From positions 1,426,001 to 1,490,000 of the forward strand of contig NZ_FTMA01000001.1 in assembly GCF_900155985.1 (NCBI RefSeq): a stretch of 64,000 bases of DNA, read 5' to 3'. Under the pieces are notes generated by a model. It made no database searches, had not been told where the DNA came from, and was given only the letters and a program-made list of their open reading frames with translations. Origin of the DNA: Maribacter ulvicola. GTDB lineage: Bacteria > Bacteroidota > Bacteroidia > Flavobacteriales > Flavobacteriaceae. Positions 47,170-56,130 of the stretch are shown piece by piece. Position 1 is the stretch's first letter. Every line of letters starts with the position of its first letter. Position numbers and translations under genes: made by a program.

Positions 47170-48141
47170 ATGAAATACAGAAGATTTGGAAGAACAGATT
47201 GGCAAGTAAGTGAAGTAGGATACGGAATGTGGGGAATGGCTGGTTGGACGGCTAGTGACGATGCCCAATCTGCAAAATCATTAGACTTGGCAGTTGAAAA
47301 CGGAGTCAATTTTTTTGATACCGCTTGGGGTTATGGAGAAGGTCATAGTGAAGAGTTGCTTGGAGAGTTGGTGAAAAGACATCCTTCTAAAAAGTTGTAT
47401 ACGGCTAGTAAAATTCCGCCAAAAAACTTTCAATGGCCGGCAAAGCCAGAGTATGCTTTTGAGGACTCTTATCCTACAGAACATATTATGGAATACACCC
47501 ATAAGACACTAAAGAATTTAGGGTTGGAGCAAATTGACCTCATGCAATTTCATACATGGGATGATGTTTGGAGCGGCAGAGAAGAATGGCAACGCGCTAT
47601 TGAAGATTTAAAGACTTCAGGTAAAGTAGCTGCAATGGGCATTAGCATGAACCGTTGGGAGCCTGAAAATGGAATCAAAGCCCTAAAAACAGGATTGCTA
47701 GATGCTGTACAGGTCATTTACAACATATTTGACCAAGCGCCAGTAGATAACTTGTTTCCGCTTTGTAATGAGCTGGATATTGCAACCATAGCTCGTGTGC
47801 CTTTTGATGAAGGTACATTGACAGGAACTATGACGAAAGAAACTACCTTCCCCGAAGGCGATTGGCGTGGTACTTATTTTGTGCCAGAAAATTTAATTTC
47901 TTCGGTAGAACATGCCGATGCTTTAAGACCGTTAATTCCTGAAGGAATGACCATGGCAGAAATGGCACTTCGTTTTATTCTAATGAATGATAATGTAGCA
48001 ACAACAATACCTGGTATGCGTAAGCAACGTAATGTATTGGCAAATACTGCCACCAGTGATGGTAAATTATTATCTAATGAACTGTATGAAGAATTGAAAA
48101 AGCACCGTTGGGATAGAGTGCCAACTTCTTGGTCGCAGTAA
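47170..48141 (+). CDS. Aldo/keto reductase family oxidoreductase
   Basis: This 323-residue NADPH-dependent reductase has a TIM-barrel fold. The catalytic Asp and Tyr are in FFDTAWGYGEGHSEELLG, the Lys in YTASKIPP and the His in LMQFHTWDD. The C-terminal cofactor region is DNVATTIPGMRKQRNVLANT. It belongs to the group acting on small sugars or aldehydes, but the substrate cannot be read. It is a single gene bounded by a bidirectional terminator downstream. Confidence 0.93.
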   Translation: MKYRRFGRTDWQVSEVGYGMWGMAGWTASDDAQSAKSLDLAVENGVNFFDTAWGYGEGHSEELLGELVKRHPSKKLYTASKIPPKNFQWPAKPEYAFEDSYPTEHIMEYTHKTLKNLGLEQIDLMQFHTWDDVWSGREEWQRAIEDLKTSGKVAAMGISMNRWEPENGIKALKTGLLDAVQVIYNIFDQAPVDNLFPLCNELDIATIARVPFDEGTLTGTMTKETTFPEGDWRGTYFVPENLISSVEHADALRPLIPEGMTMAEMALRFILMNDNVATTIPGMRKQRNVLANTATSDGKLLSNELYEELKKHRWDRVPTSWSQ

Positions 48142-48170
48142 TTGTATTTTTAATAGAAATTAATTTAATT

Positions 48171-48206
48171 AAAAACCATCAGTATACATTTTTGTTGATG
48201 GTTTTT
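48171..48206. terminator. Bidirectional terminator between convergent genes
   Basis: AAAAACCATCA (48171-48181) is a perfect inverted repeat of TGATGGTTTTT (48196-48206) around a 14-base loop. A and T runs on the two sides allow it to serve both the aldo/keto reductase gene and the convergent VOC gene. Confidence 0.85.
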
Positions 48207-48228
48207 ACATATACAGTGTTGAGCATAG

Positions 48229-48654
48229 TTACTTCGCAAACAACTGACCCATATCTTTAAAAGCTTTAAACTCTAGAGCATTCCCGGCGGGATCATAGAA
48301 AAACATGGTAGCTTGTTCGCCCACTTTACCTTCAAAACGTACATAGGGTTCAATAGCGAATTTGACACCTTTCGATTTCAGCTCCTCTGAAAAACTTTGA
48401 AAAACATCCCAAGTTAAAACTACTCCGTAATGCGGTACGGGAACATCATGACCATCAACGGGATTATGGTGCACACTTTCGGTCTCCGATTTAGGTTTGT
48501 AATGTATCACCAATTGATGTCCGAATAAATTGAAATCTACCCAGTGGTCACTACTACGACCTTCTTCACAGTTTAAAATATCTCTGTAAAAAGTTCTGCA
48601 TTCCGCTAAATTATGAACAGGAATGGCAATGTGGAAAGGTGTTATGTTTTGCAT
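48229..48654 (-). CDS. VOC-family (glyoxalase-like) protein
   Basis: This 141-residue protein has two beta-alpha-beta-beta-beta modules, starting [20 protein letters not shown] and ending [18 protein letters not shown], the typical vicinal oxygen chelate pattern. Likely metal ligands are the first His (FHIAI), a His in LVIHYK or HYGVV, and the Glu in ALEFK. The substrate is unknown. It is preceded by the small DUF7218-like gene with a 2-base gap, so the two form an operon. Confidence 0.88.
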   Translation of the reverse strand: MQNITPFHIAIPVHNLAECRTFYRDILNCEEGRSSDHWVDFNLFGHQLVIHYKPKSETESVHHNPVDGHDVPVPHYGVVLTWDVFQSFSEELKSKGVKFAIEPYVRFEGKVGEQATMFFYDPAGNALEFKAFKDMGQLFAK

Positions 48655-48656
48655 AA

Positions 48657-48908
48657 TCAGTTATTTCTTAATGCTGAAATTAACTCTTTTTTGTTCATTT
48701 TAGAACGGCCGTCTATGCCAATTTCCTTAGCTTGGTCATAAAGTTCTTTTTTGGTTCTTTCTTCATAGGTAGAAGCTTTACCGCCTTTCTTTCCCGCATC
48801 TTTAGTATTTGCAATACGTGCAGCTTTTTCCTTACTGTAACCTTTGTCTACTAAGGCTTCGTATTGTTCTTCATTCTCTATTTGTGGTATATTATTTGAC
48901 TTTGCCAT
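48657..48908 (-). CDS. Small Rho-N/SAP-like domain protein (DUF7218-like)
   Basis: This 83-residue soluble protein is rich in Lys and Glu. Its N-terminal half reads [20 protein letters not shown], and the C-terminal half has a helix-extended-helix pattern seen in Rho N-terminal and SAP domains ([28 protein letters not shown]). Such domains often bind nucleic acid. Its role here is unknown. It is transcribed with the VOC gene. Confidence 0.72.
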   Translation of the reverse strand: MAKSNNIPQIENEEQYEALVDKGYSKEKAARIANTKDAGKKGGKASTYEERTKKELYDQAKEIGIDGRSKMNKKELISALRNN

Positions 48909-48965
48909 TTTTATTTTAAAATTAAATAAAAAGTGACCTTTGGACGTGCTGTATGCAATTAGAAA

Positions 48966-49805
48966 TTATCCTTCTAAAAAAGAAATGATCTTGTCATTTA
49001 CGTCATCTTGGTGCATGGAGTGTCCTAGCCCTTCCGTACTTACAAATTCGCTTCCTTTCCAATGTTTATGTACATCAACCGAGGCATGATACGGAGCAAT
49101 CTGATCATATTTGTCATGAAAGAGCAATCCTTTTTTCAGGTTGGTCTGAACAAATTTGGAACTCGAAAATTCTTCTACCGTGAATTGAAATTTGTTGTAC
49201 ACTAAGTTTTGTAGCGCTGTTAAAACTTTGTCATTGAAGCCTAGCAAGTTCTTATAATGGGTAAGTATTTCATGAAACTCTGAAGGTGAACCTATAGTCA
49301 CTATTCTATCTATAGTTTTGTTAGGGTGAATAGATTCGTTATACAAAACGGTCATACCACCCATTGAATGTCCTATAACAGTTGTGGGTCTGTATTTAGT
49401 CAATATTTGATCTACAGTTTTTGCATATAGTGGCACATGTAGCATTTCGCCGGTAGAATAACCGTGAGCAGGGGCATCAAAGGCAATAATATTGTAATCT
49501 GCCTCTTGTAATTTTTCTATGAGTTTATGCCAACGCCAAGTATTACTCTCCCAACCGTGAACAAGTAATATGGTTTCTTTATTTCCAGGCCAGTGGTATA
49601 CTTGAATATCATTTTCATCCATAGATAAAACCTCTAATTTGGCATTATCTAAAAAGGTCTTTTGATTAGATAGCACACGACCTTTTCTAACCTTTGTAAA
49701 GACTAAAAAAGCTTTTTTGGCAGCTTTCCCTGGTGAAAACCACACAAGAAAGTTGAGATAGCGTCCAATTAATTTAGGGATGAGTTTTTGAAGGAATACC
49801 GGCAC
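48966..49805 (-). CDS. Alpha/beta hydrolase
   Basis: This 279-residue protein has a canonical alpha/beta hydrolase fold: oxyanion segment ILLVHGWESNTWRWHKL, nucleophile elbow VIGHSMGGMTVLY, acid in FHDKYDQIAPY and His in TEGLGHSMHQDD. An N-terminal hydrophobic stretch (LIPKLIGRYLNFLVWF) may associate with membrane but is not a clean signal peptide. The substrate is unknown. It is followed by a separate minus-strand operon upstream. Confidence 0.9.
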   Translation of the reverse strand: MPVFLQKLIPKLIGRYLNFLVWFSPGKAAKKAFLVFTKVRKGRVLSNQKTFLDNAKLEVLSMDENDIQVYHWPGNKETILLVHGWESNTWRWHKLIEKLQEADYNIIAFDAPAHGYSTGEMLHVPLYAKTVDQILTKYRPTTVIGHSMGGMTVLYNESIHPNKTIDRIVTIGSPSEFHEILTHYKNLLGFNDKVLTALQNLVYNKFQFTVEEFSSSKFVQTNLKKGLLFHDKYDQIAPYHASVDVHKHWKGSEFVSTEGLGHSMHQDDVNDKIISFLEG

Positions 49806-49871
49806 CTGCTAAAATTTATAGTGTATAAAGATGTTGTCTTTAGGAAATGTATTTTAAAGTGTTTAAAAATA

Positions 49872-50429
49872 TTAATCCCAACCGATCATCATATATTTCA
49901 CTTTTGCCGCATCTGGTATCTGAACTTCTTCAATTTTATTATTGGCATTATACCTAAGACTTTCAGGTAGCTCCTTTTTATCTATAGTAAAATATATGTC
50001 GCTGTCTTTTAATAGTACCACCACATTGTTCAATGAGGTAATGATCTTTTTAATAGGGTAGTTTTCGCGAATATCTTTAAAAGTACTCATTGTAGAAATA
50101 CCCTTGTCGGTCACAAATCTATCATCGTTGATCAATATGTTCTGTATGGTGGCAATGCTATCGTTATTAGGAGTTAGCGTTAAAAGTAAATTGCCGGCTC
50201 CTTTTTCAAAAATTCTGATTTTACTGGCTCCATTTCCAATTTTAAGTTTAACGGTATCTTGAACTACGGAATCTTTTGCAAAAATTAATTCTATATCTCG
50301 GGCTAAACTTTCTTTGGATAATTTGCCAATTTGATCACCGGATATTTCAAAACCTTCGTTTGTCTCGCCAGCACAATTAATTAGTAATCCGCAACATAAA
50401 ATCAGTAAAAGGGTGTATTTTAATTTCAT
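49872..50429 (-). CDS. Hypothetical lipoprotein next to a HerA-like ATPase
   Basis: I do not recognise this 185-residue protein. It has a lipoprotein signal (YTLLLILCCGLLINC, Cys19) and a mostly beta mature domain (VKLKIGNGASKIRIFEKGAG, IQNILINDDRFVTDKGISTM). It lies 4 bases after the HerA-like ATPase gene, so it is co-transcribed, although one product is cytoplasmic and the other envelope-bound. Confidence 0.75.
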   Translation of the reverse strand: MKLKYTLLLILCCGLLINCAGETNEGFEISGDQIGKLSKESLARDIELIFAKDSVVQDTVKLKIGNGASKIRIFEKGAGNLLLTLTPNNDSIATIQNILINDDRFVTDKGISTMSTFKDIRENYPIKKIITSLNNVVVLLKDSDIYFTIDKKELPESLRYNANNKIEEVQIPDAAKVKYMMIGWD

Positions 50430-50433
50430 AATC

Positions 50434-51939
50434 CTATCTCATCACTTTTTTTAATACTCCAAGTACTCCCCGTATAAAAGTAGCACTCGTTAACACTTTA
50501 ATTACCGGGTTTTGTCTAGTACTTGCTCTGCTAGATGTTTTTCTTGCAGCCGGTTTACTTTTTTCTTTTTCAGCTAATTTCTCTGCCGTCTCTATTTTCT
50601 CGGTTAAAATTTCATAGGCACTTTCCCTATCTATGATTTCACCATATTTCTTTACCAATGAAGAATTGTTAATGACTTCGGCCAGTTCTTTTTGGGTCAG
50701 TACATCCATGCGGCTCATTGGTGCACGTAACAATGTAGCGGCTAAGGGTGTGGGTCTTCCTTTTTCATCTAAGGCAGATATTAAAGCCTCACCAATACCT
50801 AAAGATGTAAGTACTTCTTTAGTGTCATAGTATTTAGATTCAGGATAGTTTTCGGCAGTTAATTTAATTGCTTTTCTATCTCTGGCGGTAAAAGCCCTTA
50901 GCGCATGTTGTACTTTTAAGCCTAATTGTGATAAAACGTCATTTGGTACATCTGTTGGATTTTGGGTTACAAAATACAAACCTATACCTTTTGAACGAAT
51001 CAGTTTAACAATACTTTCTATTTGATCTAATAATGCTCTTGAAGCTTCTTTAAAAATAAGGTGTGCTTCATCTATAAATAATATCAATTCTGGCTGGTCA
51101 CTATCACCCTGTTCTGGGAAGGTGTCATATATTTCTGCTAACAAGCTTAACATAAATGTAGAAAATAATTTAGGTCTGTCTTGAATATCTGTCAATCGTA
51201 AAATATTAATATAACCTCTACCTTTTTCATCGATACGGGTGAGATCGTTAACATCAAAAGACTTTTCTCCAAAGAACAACTCCGCACCCTGTTGTTCCAG
51301 TTCTATAATTTTTCTAAGAATCGCACCGGTAGAGCTTGTAGAGATTCTACCATATTCTTTAGTGAATTCCGCTTTGCCTGTTCCGGTAGCGTATTGTAGT
51401 ACTTTTTTGAAATCTTTTAAATCTAGCAAAGGCATTTTTTGGTCATCGCAGTATTTGAATATTACAGATACAATACCAGATTGTGTGTTTGAAAGATCAA
51501 GAATACGTGACAATAAAACAGGACCAAATTCAGAGACCGTAGCTCTCAACTTTACACCATCTTGTTCAGATAATGAAAGTATTTCTACAGGAAAGCTACT
51601 TGCCTTAAAAGGGAAACCAATTTTTGCATGACGTTCATCAATTTTTACGTGACCGGGGCTAGGTTGTGCCAGACCGCTTAAATCACCCTTTAAATCCATC
51701 AACAGAACAGGAATACCTTTGTCAGATAGATTTTCTGCCAATACCTGTAGTGTCTTTGTTTTACCCGTACCTGTAGCACCCGCAATGAGTCCGTGTCTGT
51801 TTAATGTTTTTAGAGGAATTTTTACAAAAGCATCTTTTACGGCTTCGCCATTAAGCATTGCTGCCCCCATATTTATATAGTCTCCTTTCGTGGAATATCC
51901 TTTTTCTATATGGTCAAAAAAATCTTCTGTAGCGGACAT
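50434..51939 (-). CDS. HerA-like ATPase of the DUF853/YjgR family
   Basis: This 501-residue RecA-fold ATPase shows Walker A in AGATGTGKTKTLQVLAENLS, Walker B in LILFIDEAHLIFKEA and a sensor region VTQNPTDVPNDVLSQLG. The N terminus (ADEYINMG-like, GDYINMGAAMLNGE) and tail (VIKVLTSATFIRGVLGVLKK) match YjgR-type proteins, whose function is not established. HerA itself drives DNA end processing with NurA, but no NurA is present here. A small lipoprotein gene follows 4 bases later. Confidence 0.9.
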   Translation of the reverse strand: MSATEDFFDHIEKGYSTKGDYINMGAAMLNGEAVKDAFVKIPLKTLNRHGLIAGATGTGKTKTLQVLAENLSDKGIPVLLMDLKGDLSGLAQPSPGHVKIDERHAKIGFPFKASSFPVEILSLSEQDGVKLRATVSEFGPVLLSRILDLSNTQSGIVSVIFKYCDDQKMPLLDLKDFKKVLQYATGTGKAEFTKEYGRISTSSTGAILRKIIELEQQGAELFFGEKSFDVNDLTRIDEKGRGYINILRLTDIQDRPKLFSTFMLSLLAEIYDTFPEQGDSDQPELILFIDEAHLIFKEASRALLDQIESIVKLIRSKGIGLYFVTQNPTDVPNDVLSQLGLKVQHALRAFTARDRKAIKLTAENYPESKYYDTKEVLTSLGIGEALISALDEKGRPTPLAATLLRAPMSRMDVLTQKELAEVINNSSLVKKYGEIIDRESAYEILTEKIETAEKLAEKEKSKPAARKTSSRASTRQNPVIKVLTSATFIRGVLGVLKKVMR

Positions 51940-52098
51940 TTAATGTATTTTCGATAAAAATAGGGGATTTTTAAGCAAACCAAAAGACTAGGCCAGCTTT
52001 AAATATCACTATTTTTTAACATTTAATGTGCGAACAGTGTTGGCTTGAATACAGAATTTACCGCTATGTACTTCTTATAGAATTTGTGAACTAAAACG

Positions 52099-52106
52099 TA
52101 TCTTTG
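52099..52106 (+). promoter_or_regulatory. Candidate -7 box at queE giving a leaderless message
   Basis: TATCTTTG is a perfect TAnnTTTG ending 4 bases before the queE ATG. Transcription would start at or just at the ATG, so the message may be leaderless. The -33 region is weak. Confidence 0.5.
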
Positions 52107-52110
52107 CCAA

Positions 52111-52743
52111 ATGAAAAATGAGGAGGTATTGGAGAAAGTAAATAAAGGGACGTATTTACCCTTAATGGAAGAGTTCTACACCATACAGGGTGAAGGCTTT
52201 CATAAAGGAACTGCAGCTTACTTTATTCGTGTTGGTGGGTGTGACGTTGGTTGCCATTGGTGCGATGTTAAAGAGAGTTGGAATGCAGAAACGCATCCGC
52301 CTACTGCAATTGAACAAATTGTAGATAATGCAGCCAAGTATTCTGATACTATTGTTATTACCGGTGGTGAGCCTTTAATGTGGGATATGAACCCCATTAC
52401 AAAAGCCTTAAAGGATAAAGGCTTAAAAACCCATATAGAAACTTCAGGAGCCTATACGCTTTCTGGAGATTGGGATTGGATCTGTCTTTCCCCTAAAAAG
52501 AACAAATTACCTGAAGGCCGTATCTACGATGAAGCACATGAGCTTAAAGTTATTGTTTATAACAAACACGATTTAATTTTTGCAGAGGAACAAGCTGCAA
52601 AAACTAATGCTGATTGTATTTTATATTTACAACCAGAATGGAGTGTTAGCGATAAGGTAGTGCCTATGATCGTAGATTATGTAATGAACAACCCTAAATG
52701 GAAAGTATCATTACAAACGCATAAGTATTTGAATATTCCTTAA
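52111..52743 (+). CDS. queE: 7-carboxy-7-deazaguanine synthase
   Basis: This radical SAM enzyme of preQ0/queuosine biosynthesis has 210 residues. The cluster-binding motif is Cx3Cx2C within GGCDVGCHWCDVKESW, preceded by the family's FYTIQGEGFHKGTAAYFIRV. The ITGGEPLMWDMNP segment binds SAM. The C terminus SLQTHKYLNIP is typical. Other que genes are not nearby. The next gene is convergent with a 12-base gap. Confidence 0.96.
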   Translation: MKNEEVLEKVNKGTYLPLMEEFYTIQGEGFHKGTAAYFIRVGGCDVGCHWCDVKESWNAETHPPTAIEQIVDNAAKYSDTIVITGGEPLMWDMNPITKALKDKGLKTHIETSGAYTLSGDWDWICLSPKKNKLPEGRIYDEAHELKVIVYNKHDLIFAEEQAAKTNADCILYLQPEWSVSDKVVPMIVDYVMNNPKWKVSLQTHKYLNIP

Positions 52744-52755
52744 GATATTTAAATA

Positions 52756-53667
52756 TTAGTTTCTTCCGCCGTTTGCGCGGATATCCAATAAACATTCTGC
52801 ATCAAGACGTACTGTTGTTCCGCCTTTTGCCGTATTTTTCTGTAGTAGTTTTAAAACTGTTGCACCAGAAAGTGTGCAACCAGAGGTTATACCGGCTTCA
52901 TATTGGGCAAGGGAATTTGAACGAATAGATTTTCCTGAAGAACCGCCAAACTGTAATTCTGCACGCATTAAGCAGCCAGCTTGGTTGCAATGATTATCAG
53001 GAACTAATTTTCCGTCTTCGTTTTCAGATTCAGACTGGTGGTCGTTGACCATTTCAGTGCCTAAATCTACAAGACCAAATAGGTGGCCAAATTCATGATT
53101 TAAAGTTGTTGTTTCTACATCTTCTACAGCAACAGATGAACTTAGGTCTGCTAGTTCCCTAATCGTTACTTCATGAATAACCATTGATGTGTTTCGGTAA
53201 ACTGCACCTAAAGTAACCAAGCCGCCATCAAGATCGTCGCCTTCCGCTGGTGCATCTGAAAAATATATGTAAATCGCCAAGGTACTACCAGAATTAAAAA
53301 CAGTTCTGTTTTTGGTTTCTAGGTCGGCAATTTCCTCCAGAGTCAATTCATCTTCAGAAGGGCTGGATAATTCGTTATACACCAATTCAATCTCTTCCTT
53401 AAACGTAAGTTCTTTAAGGTAGTCTGTAAATTGAACCATAGCAGATTCCGTAGGTTTAAAGCCGTTTACATAGGCAATTTCTATCAAAAGCTTATCATAA
53501 GTCTCATTAGAAAGGAGGTCTTTGGCTGAGTCTCCGGTAGCCAGTAAATTGGCACTTTTGTCAATCTTTGTTTCTGAGTTTTCATTGTCAGAATCAGAAG
53601 AACTTTTGGAGCAAGAAATGGCAAATGCCATCATTCCTAATAACAATAAACTTTTAAAATTATGCAT
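52756..53667 (-). CDS. Lipoprotein metalloprotease-like protein (metzincin motif)
   Basis: This 303-residue predicted lipoprotein (signal LLLLGMMAFAISC, Cys19) is followed by a Ser/Asp-rich linker (SKSSSDSDNENSETK). The central region carries the zinc-binding HEFGHLFGLVD motif (HExxHxxGxxD) and a downstream Met in CLMRAELQF that fits the metzincin Met-turn. It is probably a surface zinc peptidase. No close family is recognised. It converges with queE and lies downstream of the methyltransferase gene. Confidence 0.8.
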   Translation of the reverse strand: MHNFKSLLLLGMMAFAISCSKSSSDSDNENSETKIDKSANLLATGDSAKDLLSNETYDKLLIEIAYVNGFKPTESAMVQFTDYLKELTFKEEIELVYNELSSPSEDELTLEEIADLETKNRTVFNSGSTLAIYIYFSDAPAEGDDLDGGLVTLGAVYRNTSMVIHEVTIRELADLSSSVAVEDVETTTLNHEFGHLFGLVDLGTEMVNDHQSESENEDGKLVPDNHCNQAGCLMRAELQFGGSSGKSIRSNSLAQYEAGITSGCTLSGATVLKLLQKNTAKGGTTVRLDAECLLDIRANGGRN

Positions 53668-53712
53668 ATTATATATTTTGTCTAGATGGATAACGCAAAA
53701 AAAGTGGACCTA

Positions 53713-54426
53713 TTACTTCATATGGGTCAATCTTGCTAAATAGTCGTAATGTTCGCCTTCCATTACAAGCTCACATGTTAAATTACTGTAGTTTGCTGCC
53801 CTTTGCAAGGTATTGTAATCTACGTACAACCATGGAAAAGTTTTGCTTTTTTCTTTTTTATATACCATGCTAAAGCTAACCTCTCCATAATAATTTACGT
53901 TATCTGGAATCCAATAACCACCATCTTCGTCATCTTCGAACATGTAAATAATATCGCTAGAATCAAGAAGTATTTGGCCGCTGTCTTTTAAGAGCGATTT
54001 TAATTTGGTAAAGAATGGTTCTAATCCGTCTAGCGTGCCTGCCAATCCTACACCGTTCATTAAAATTAGAATAGTATCAAATTGTTCCCCTTCGTAATCA
54101 AGGAGCTCAGAGTGTACGGTGTTTTTGAGTCCGCGTAACGAACTGACTTCAATAGCACCTTTTGATGCATCTAAAGCAGTGACCATAAGACCTTTTTCTT
54201 GTAAGTACAGCCCATGGCTACCAGCACCACAACCAACATCTAGTACGTTGTCTTTACACAATTGTAACGCTTTTTGCTCTAGTTTGGGCATTTCTTTAAA
54301 ACTCCTGAACATATAGGGTAACGGTAAAACATCATCTTCTTGAAGTGATGAATGCGTAGTGATATCTTCGGTGTAATTTCCGTTTTGATAATCTATAAGT
54401 GCCGTACCTAAAATGTCCTTGTTCAA
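53713..54426 (-). CDS. Class I SAM-dependent methyltransferase
   Basis: This 237-residue Rossmann methyltransferase has motif I VLDVGCGAGSHGLYL, then an acidic residue in VTALDASKGAIEV for the ribose and FDTILILMNGVGLAGTLDGL as a motif IV-like region. The substrate is unknown. It is divergent from the YkgJ gene with a 75-base gap. Confidence 0.88.
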   Translation of the reverse strand: MNKDILGTALIDYQNGNYTEDITTHSSLQEDDVLPLPYMFRSFKEMPKLEQKALQLCKDNVLDVGCGAGSHGLYLQEKGLMVTALDASKGAIEVSSLRGLKNTVHSELLDYEGEQFDTILILMNGVGLAGTLDGLEPFFTKLKSLLKDSGQILLDSSDIIYMFEDDEDGGYWIPDNVNYYGEVSFSMVYKKEKSKTFPWLYVDYNTLQRAANYSNLTCELVMEGEHYDYLARLTHMK

Positions 54427-54501
54427 AATTCTTGTATTTCTAGTTGCAAAAGTCTCGCTTTTTGGTGCTACTTCGCTAGTTTTGAAGAATTAATTTTACA
54501 C

Positions 54502-54993
54502 ATGGAAGAGGTTTTACGAGAATTGCCACAAAAGGCAAAGGAAAAACATAACGAGAATAAAAAGTTCTTTGTCAAGCTACGTAAGAAGCCGCCAAAGAAT
54601 CTGGACTATATTATGCAAGAACTCCATGAAGCGGAATTTGAACGTACTGATTGTTTAACCTGTGCCAATTGCTGCAAAACTACAGGGCCGCTTTTTACCA
54701 ATGCAGATGTGGAGCGTATTTCAAAGTCGTTTCGAATGAAACCACAGAAATTCATTGAAAATTATTTACGTATTGATGAGGAGAACGATTATGTGTTGCA
54801 GCAGACGCCATGTACTTTTTTAGGAACCGATAATTACTGTTCTATCTATGACGTACGCCCAAAAGCGTGTCGCGAGTTTCCGCATACAGACCGAAAGAAA
54901 TTTCAACAAATTAGTAACCTTACCTTAAAAAATGTAGCTATTTGCCCAGCTGCTTTTAATATTGTGGAGGAAATGAAGAAGTTGATAAAGTAG
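54502..54993 (+). CDS. YkgJ-family cysteine cluster protein
   Basis: This 163-residue protein with the conserved CxxCxxCC cluster (DCLTCANCC) and later cysteines (TPCTFLGTDNYCSIYDVRPK, ACREFPHTD, AICPAAF) probably binds zinc or an iron-sulfur cluster. Its function is unknown. It starts a plus-strand pair with the DTW gene 24 bases downstream. Confidence 0.88.
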   Translation: MEEVLRELPQKAKEKHNENKKFFVKLRKKPPKNLDYIMQELHEAEFERTDCLTCANCCKTTGPLFTNADVERISKSFRMKPQKFIENYLRIDEENDYVLQQTPCTFLGTDNYCSIYDVRPKACREFPHTDRKKFQQISNLTLKNVAICPAAFNIVEEMKKLIK

Positions 54994-55017
54994 ATAGGAA
55001 AATAAAAGTAATTCATA

Positions 55018-55743
55018 GTGCAAGTCGAAATAAATAATCCAAGAGTACAATGTTACAAATGCATGCGGCCTTCAAGTACCTGTATTTGTAAACACATTAG
55101 TACCGTTATGACCAATATGCGTTTCAACATTTTGATGCACCCAAAAGAATACAAGAAAGAAAGGAATGGGACTGGATATATGACGAATCTTCAGCTTGAA
55201 AATTCAGAGATAATAGTGGGTGTCGATTTTAGTAATAATGAGCGCGTCAATGAAATATTGAACGATGAGAAAAGTAATTCTTTCTTACTCTATCCTGGTA
55301 AAACTAGTTTTAATCTATCTCAGAGAAAAGGGTATGAAATGGAAGCTTTTCTGGGAAAGCAGGCTAACATTTTCATTCTTGATGGTACATGGCCTTGCGC
55401 CCGTAAGATGCTTAAGCTAAGTGCGAACTTGCAAAAATTAAGTAGAATAAGTTTTGATAATAGTATAGCATCAAAATTTATAATCAAGCAGCAACCAGTA
55501 GCGCTATGCCTTAGTACTATTGAATCTGTTTATACAGTATTGAACTTGTTGAATAATGGTGGATTAGAAAATTGTAATACGACGGACTTCCTAGTCCCTT
55601 TTGAAAAGATGATTGAACATCAACTCGATTATATTTTAAATCCCAATAGTAAAAACTACAACTCAACTGCGAGCAAAGAAATTCTTCCCAAGAAAATGTA
55701 TAAAACGAATACAGAGAGAAATGTTGTTTTTGAATTGGAATAG
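55018..55743 (+). CDS. DTW-domain tRNA-uridine aminocarboxypropyltransferase
   Basis: This 241-residue protein has an N-terminal zinc ribbon (CYKCMRPSSTCICK) and the family signature DGTW (IFILDGTWPCARKMLKLS). Bacterial DTW enzymes such as E. coli TapT add an acp group from SAM to uridine 47 of tRNA. The start is GTG (MQVEINNPRV). A YkgJ gene sits just upstream. The DTW call is firm. The site modified is inferred. Confidence 0.9.
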   Translation: MQVEINNPRVQCYKCMRPSSTCICKHISTVMTNMRFNILMHPKEYKKERNGTGYMTNLQLENSEIIVGVDFSNNERVNEILNDEKSNSFLLYPGKTSFNLSQRKGYEMEAFLGKQANIFILDGTWPCARKMLKLSANLQKLSRISFDNSIASKFIIKQQPVALCLSTIESVYTVLNLLNNGGLENCNTTDFLVPFEKMIEHQLDYILNPNSKNYNSTASKEILPKKMYKTNTERNVVFELE

Positions 55744-55770
55744 GCGGGAGTGATGAGGTGAAAGTTTATA

Positions 55771-55799
55771 TTGTCAATATTGCTTTCCATCTGACTTTG
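55771..55799 (+). promoter_or_regulatory. Possible promoter of the 30-residue membrane ORF
   Basis: TTG (55771-55773), 18 bases, then TGACTTTG (55792-55799) differs from TAnnTTTG by one base. It would start transcription near 55805, just before the ATG at 55809. Confidence 0.25.
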
Positions 55800-55808
55800 T
55801 TTTCAGGA

Positions 55809-55901
55809 ATGAATTCATTTTTGGATACTATTTTATTTGCTTTTGTTGTGATATTATTCGTATTAAATTTGTTTTTTATTTTTTTAAAAAAAACCGAATA
55901 A
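55809..55901 (+). CDS. Possible 30-residue single-helix membrane peptide
   Basis: This ATG-initiated frame reads MNSFLDTILFAFVVILFVLN, then nine more hydrophobic and basic residues to a Lys/Glu end. One transmembrane helix with a positive C terminus resembles small subunit-like peptides. It follows a promoter-like element. A second start-less hydrophobic frame (55914-56024) lies after it. It could be real or a decayed gene. No family is recognised. Confidence 0.3.
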   Translation: MNSFLDTILFAFVVILFVLNLFFIFLKKTE

Positions 55902-56130
55902 ACATAATGAAGTTTATTAATTCTTGTTCTGGTGATATTAGTAGCATTCTTTACAGAAAAGATAAAGTTAGGCTCACTTGCGGTAAAACCCCAAGAACAT
56001 ACTGCAAAAGGGAGACTGAAATGAAGAATTGAAAAATGGAAATAGAAGTTGGATGTATAAGTAATTAAGTTTTCATATTAATCAATGTATTTTTATATAG
56101 GTCAAAAACGATTTTTAATCACAATTTATC
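55902..56130. other. Intergenic remainder before the ASCH lipoprotein, no clear gene
   Basis: The only coding-like stretch is a start-less 36-codon frame at 55914-56024 (LLILVLVILVAFFTEKIKLG, then SLAVKPQEHTAKGRLK), a helix plus a basic tail, possibly the remains of a small membrane-protein gene. A 41-codon ATG frame overlaps it at 55907-56032 but looks random. The rest is AT-rich without hairpins I could support. Confidence 0.35.

Noticed and set aside
51239-51631. 130-codon plus-strand frame inside the HerA-like gene
   Set aside because: It is an antisense shadow; the ATPase reading on the other strand has all expected motifs.
55907-56032. 41-codon ATG frame after the small membrane ORF
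   Set aside because: Its composition looks random and it overlaps a more protein-like frame, so I do not call it a gene.
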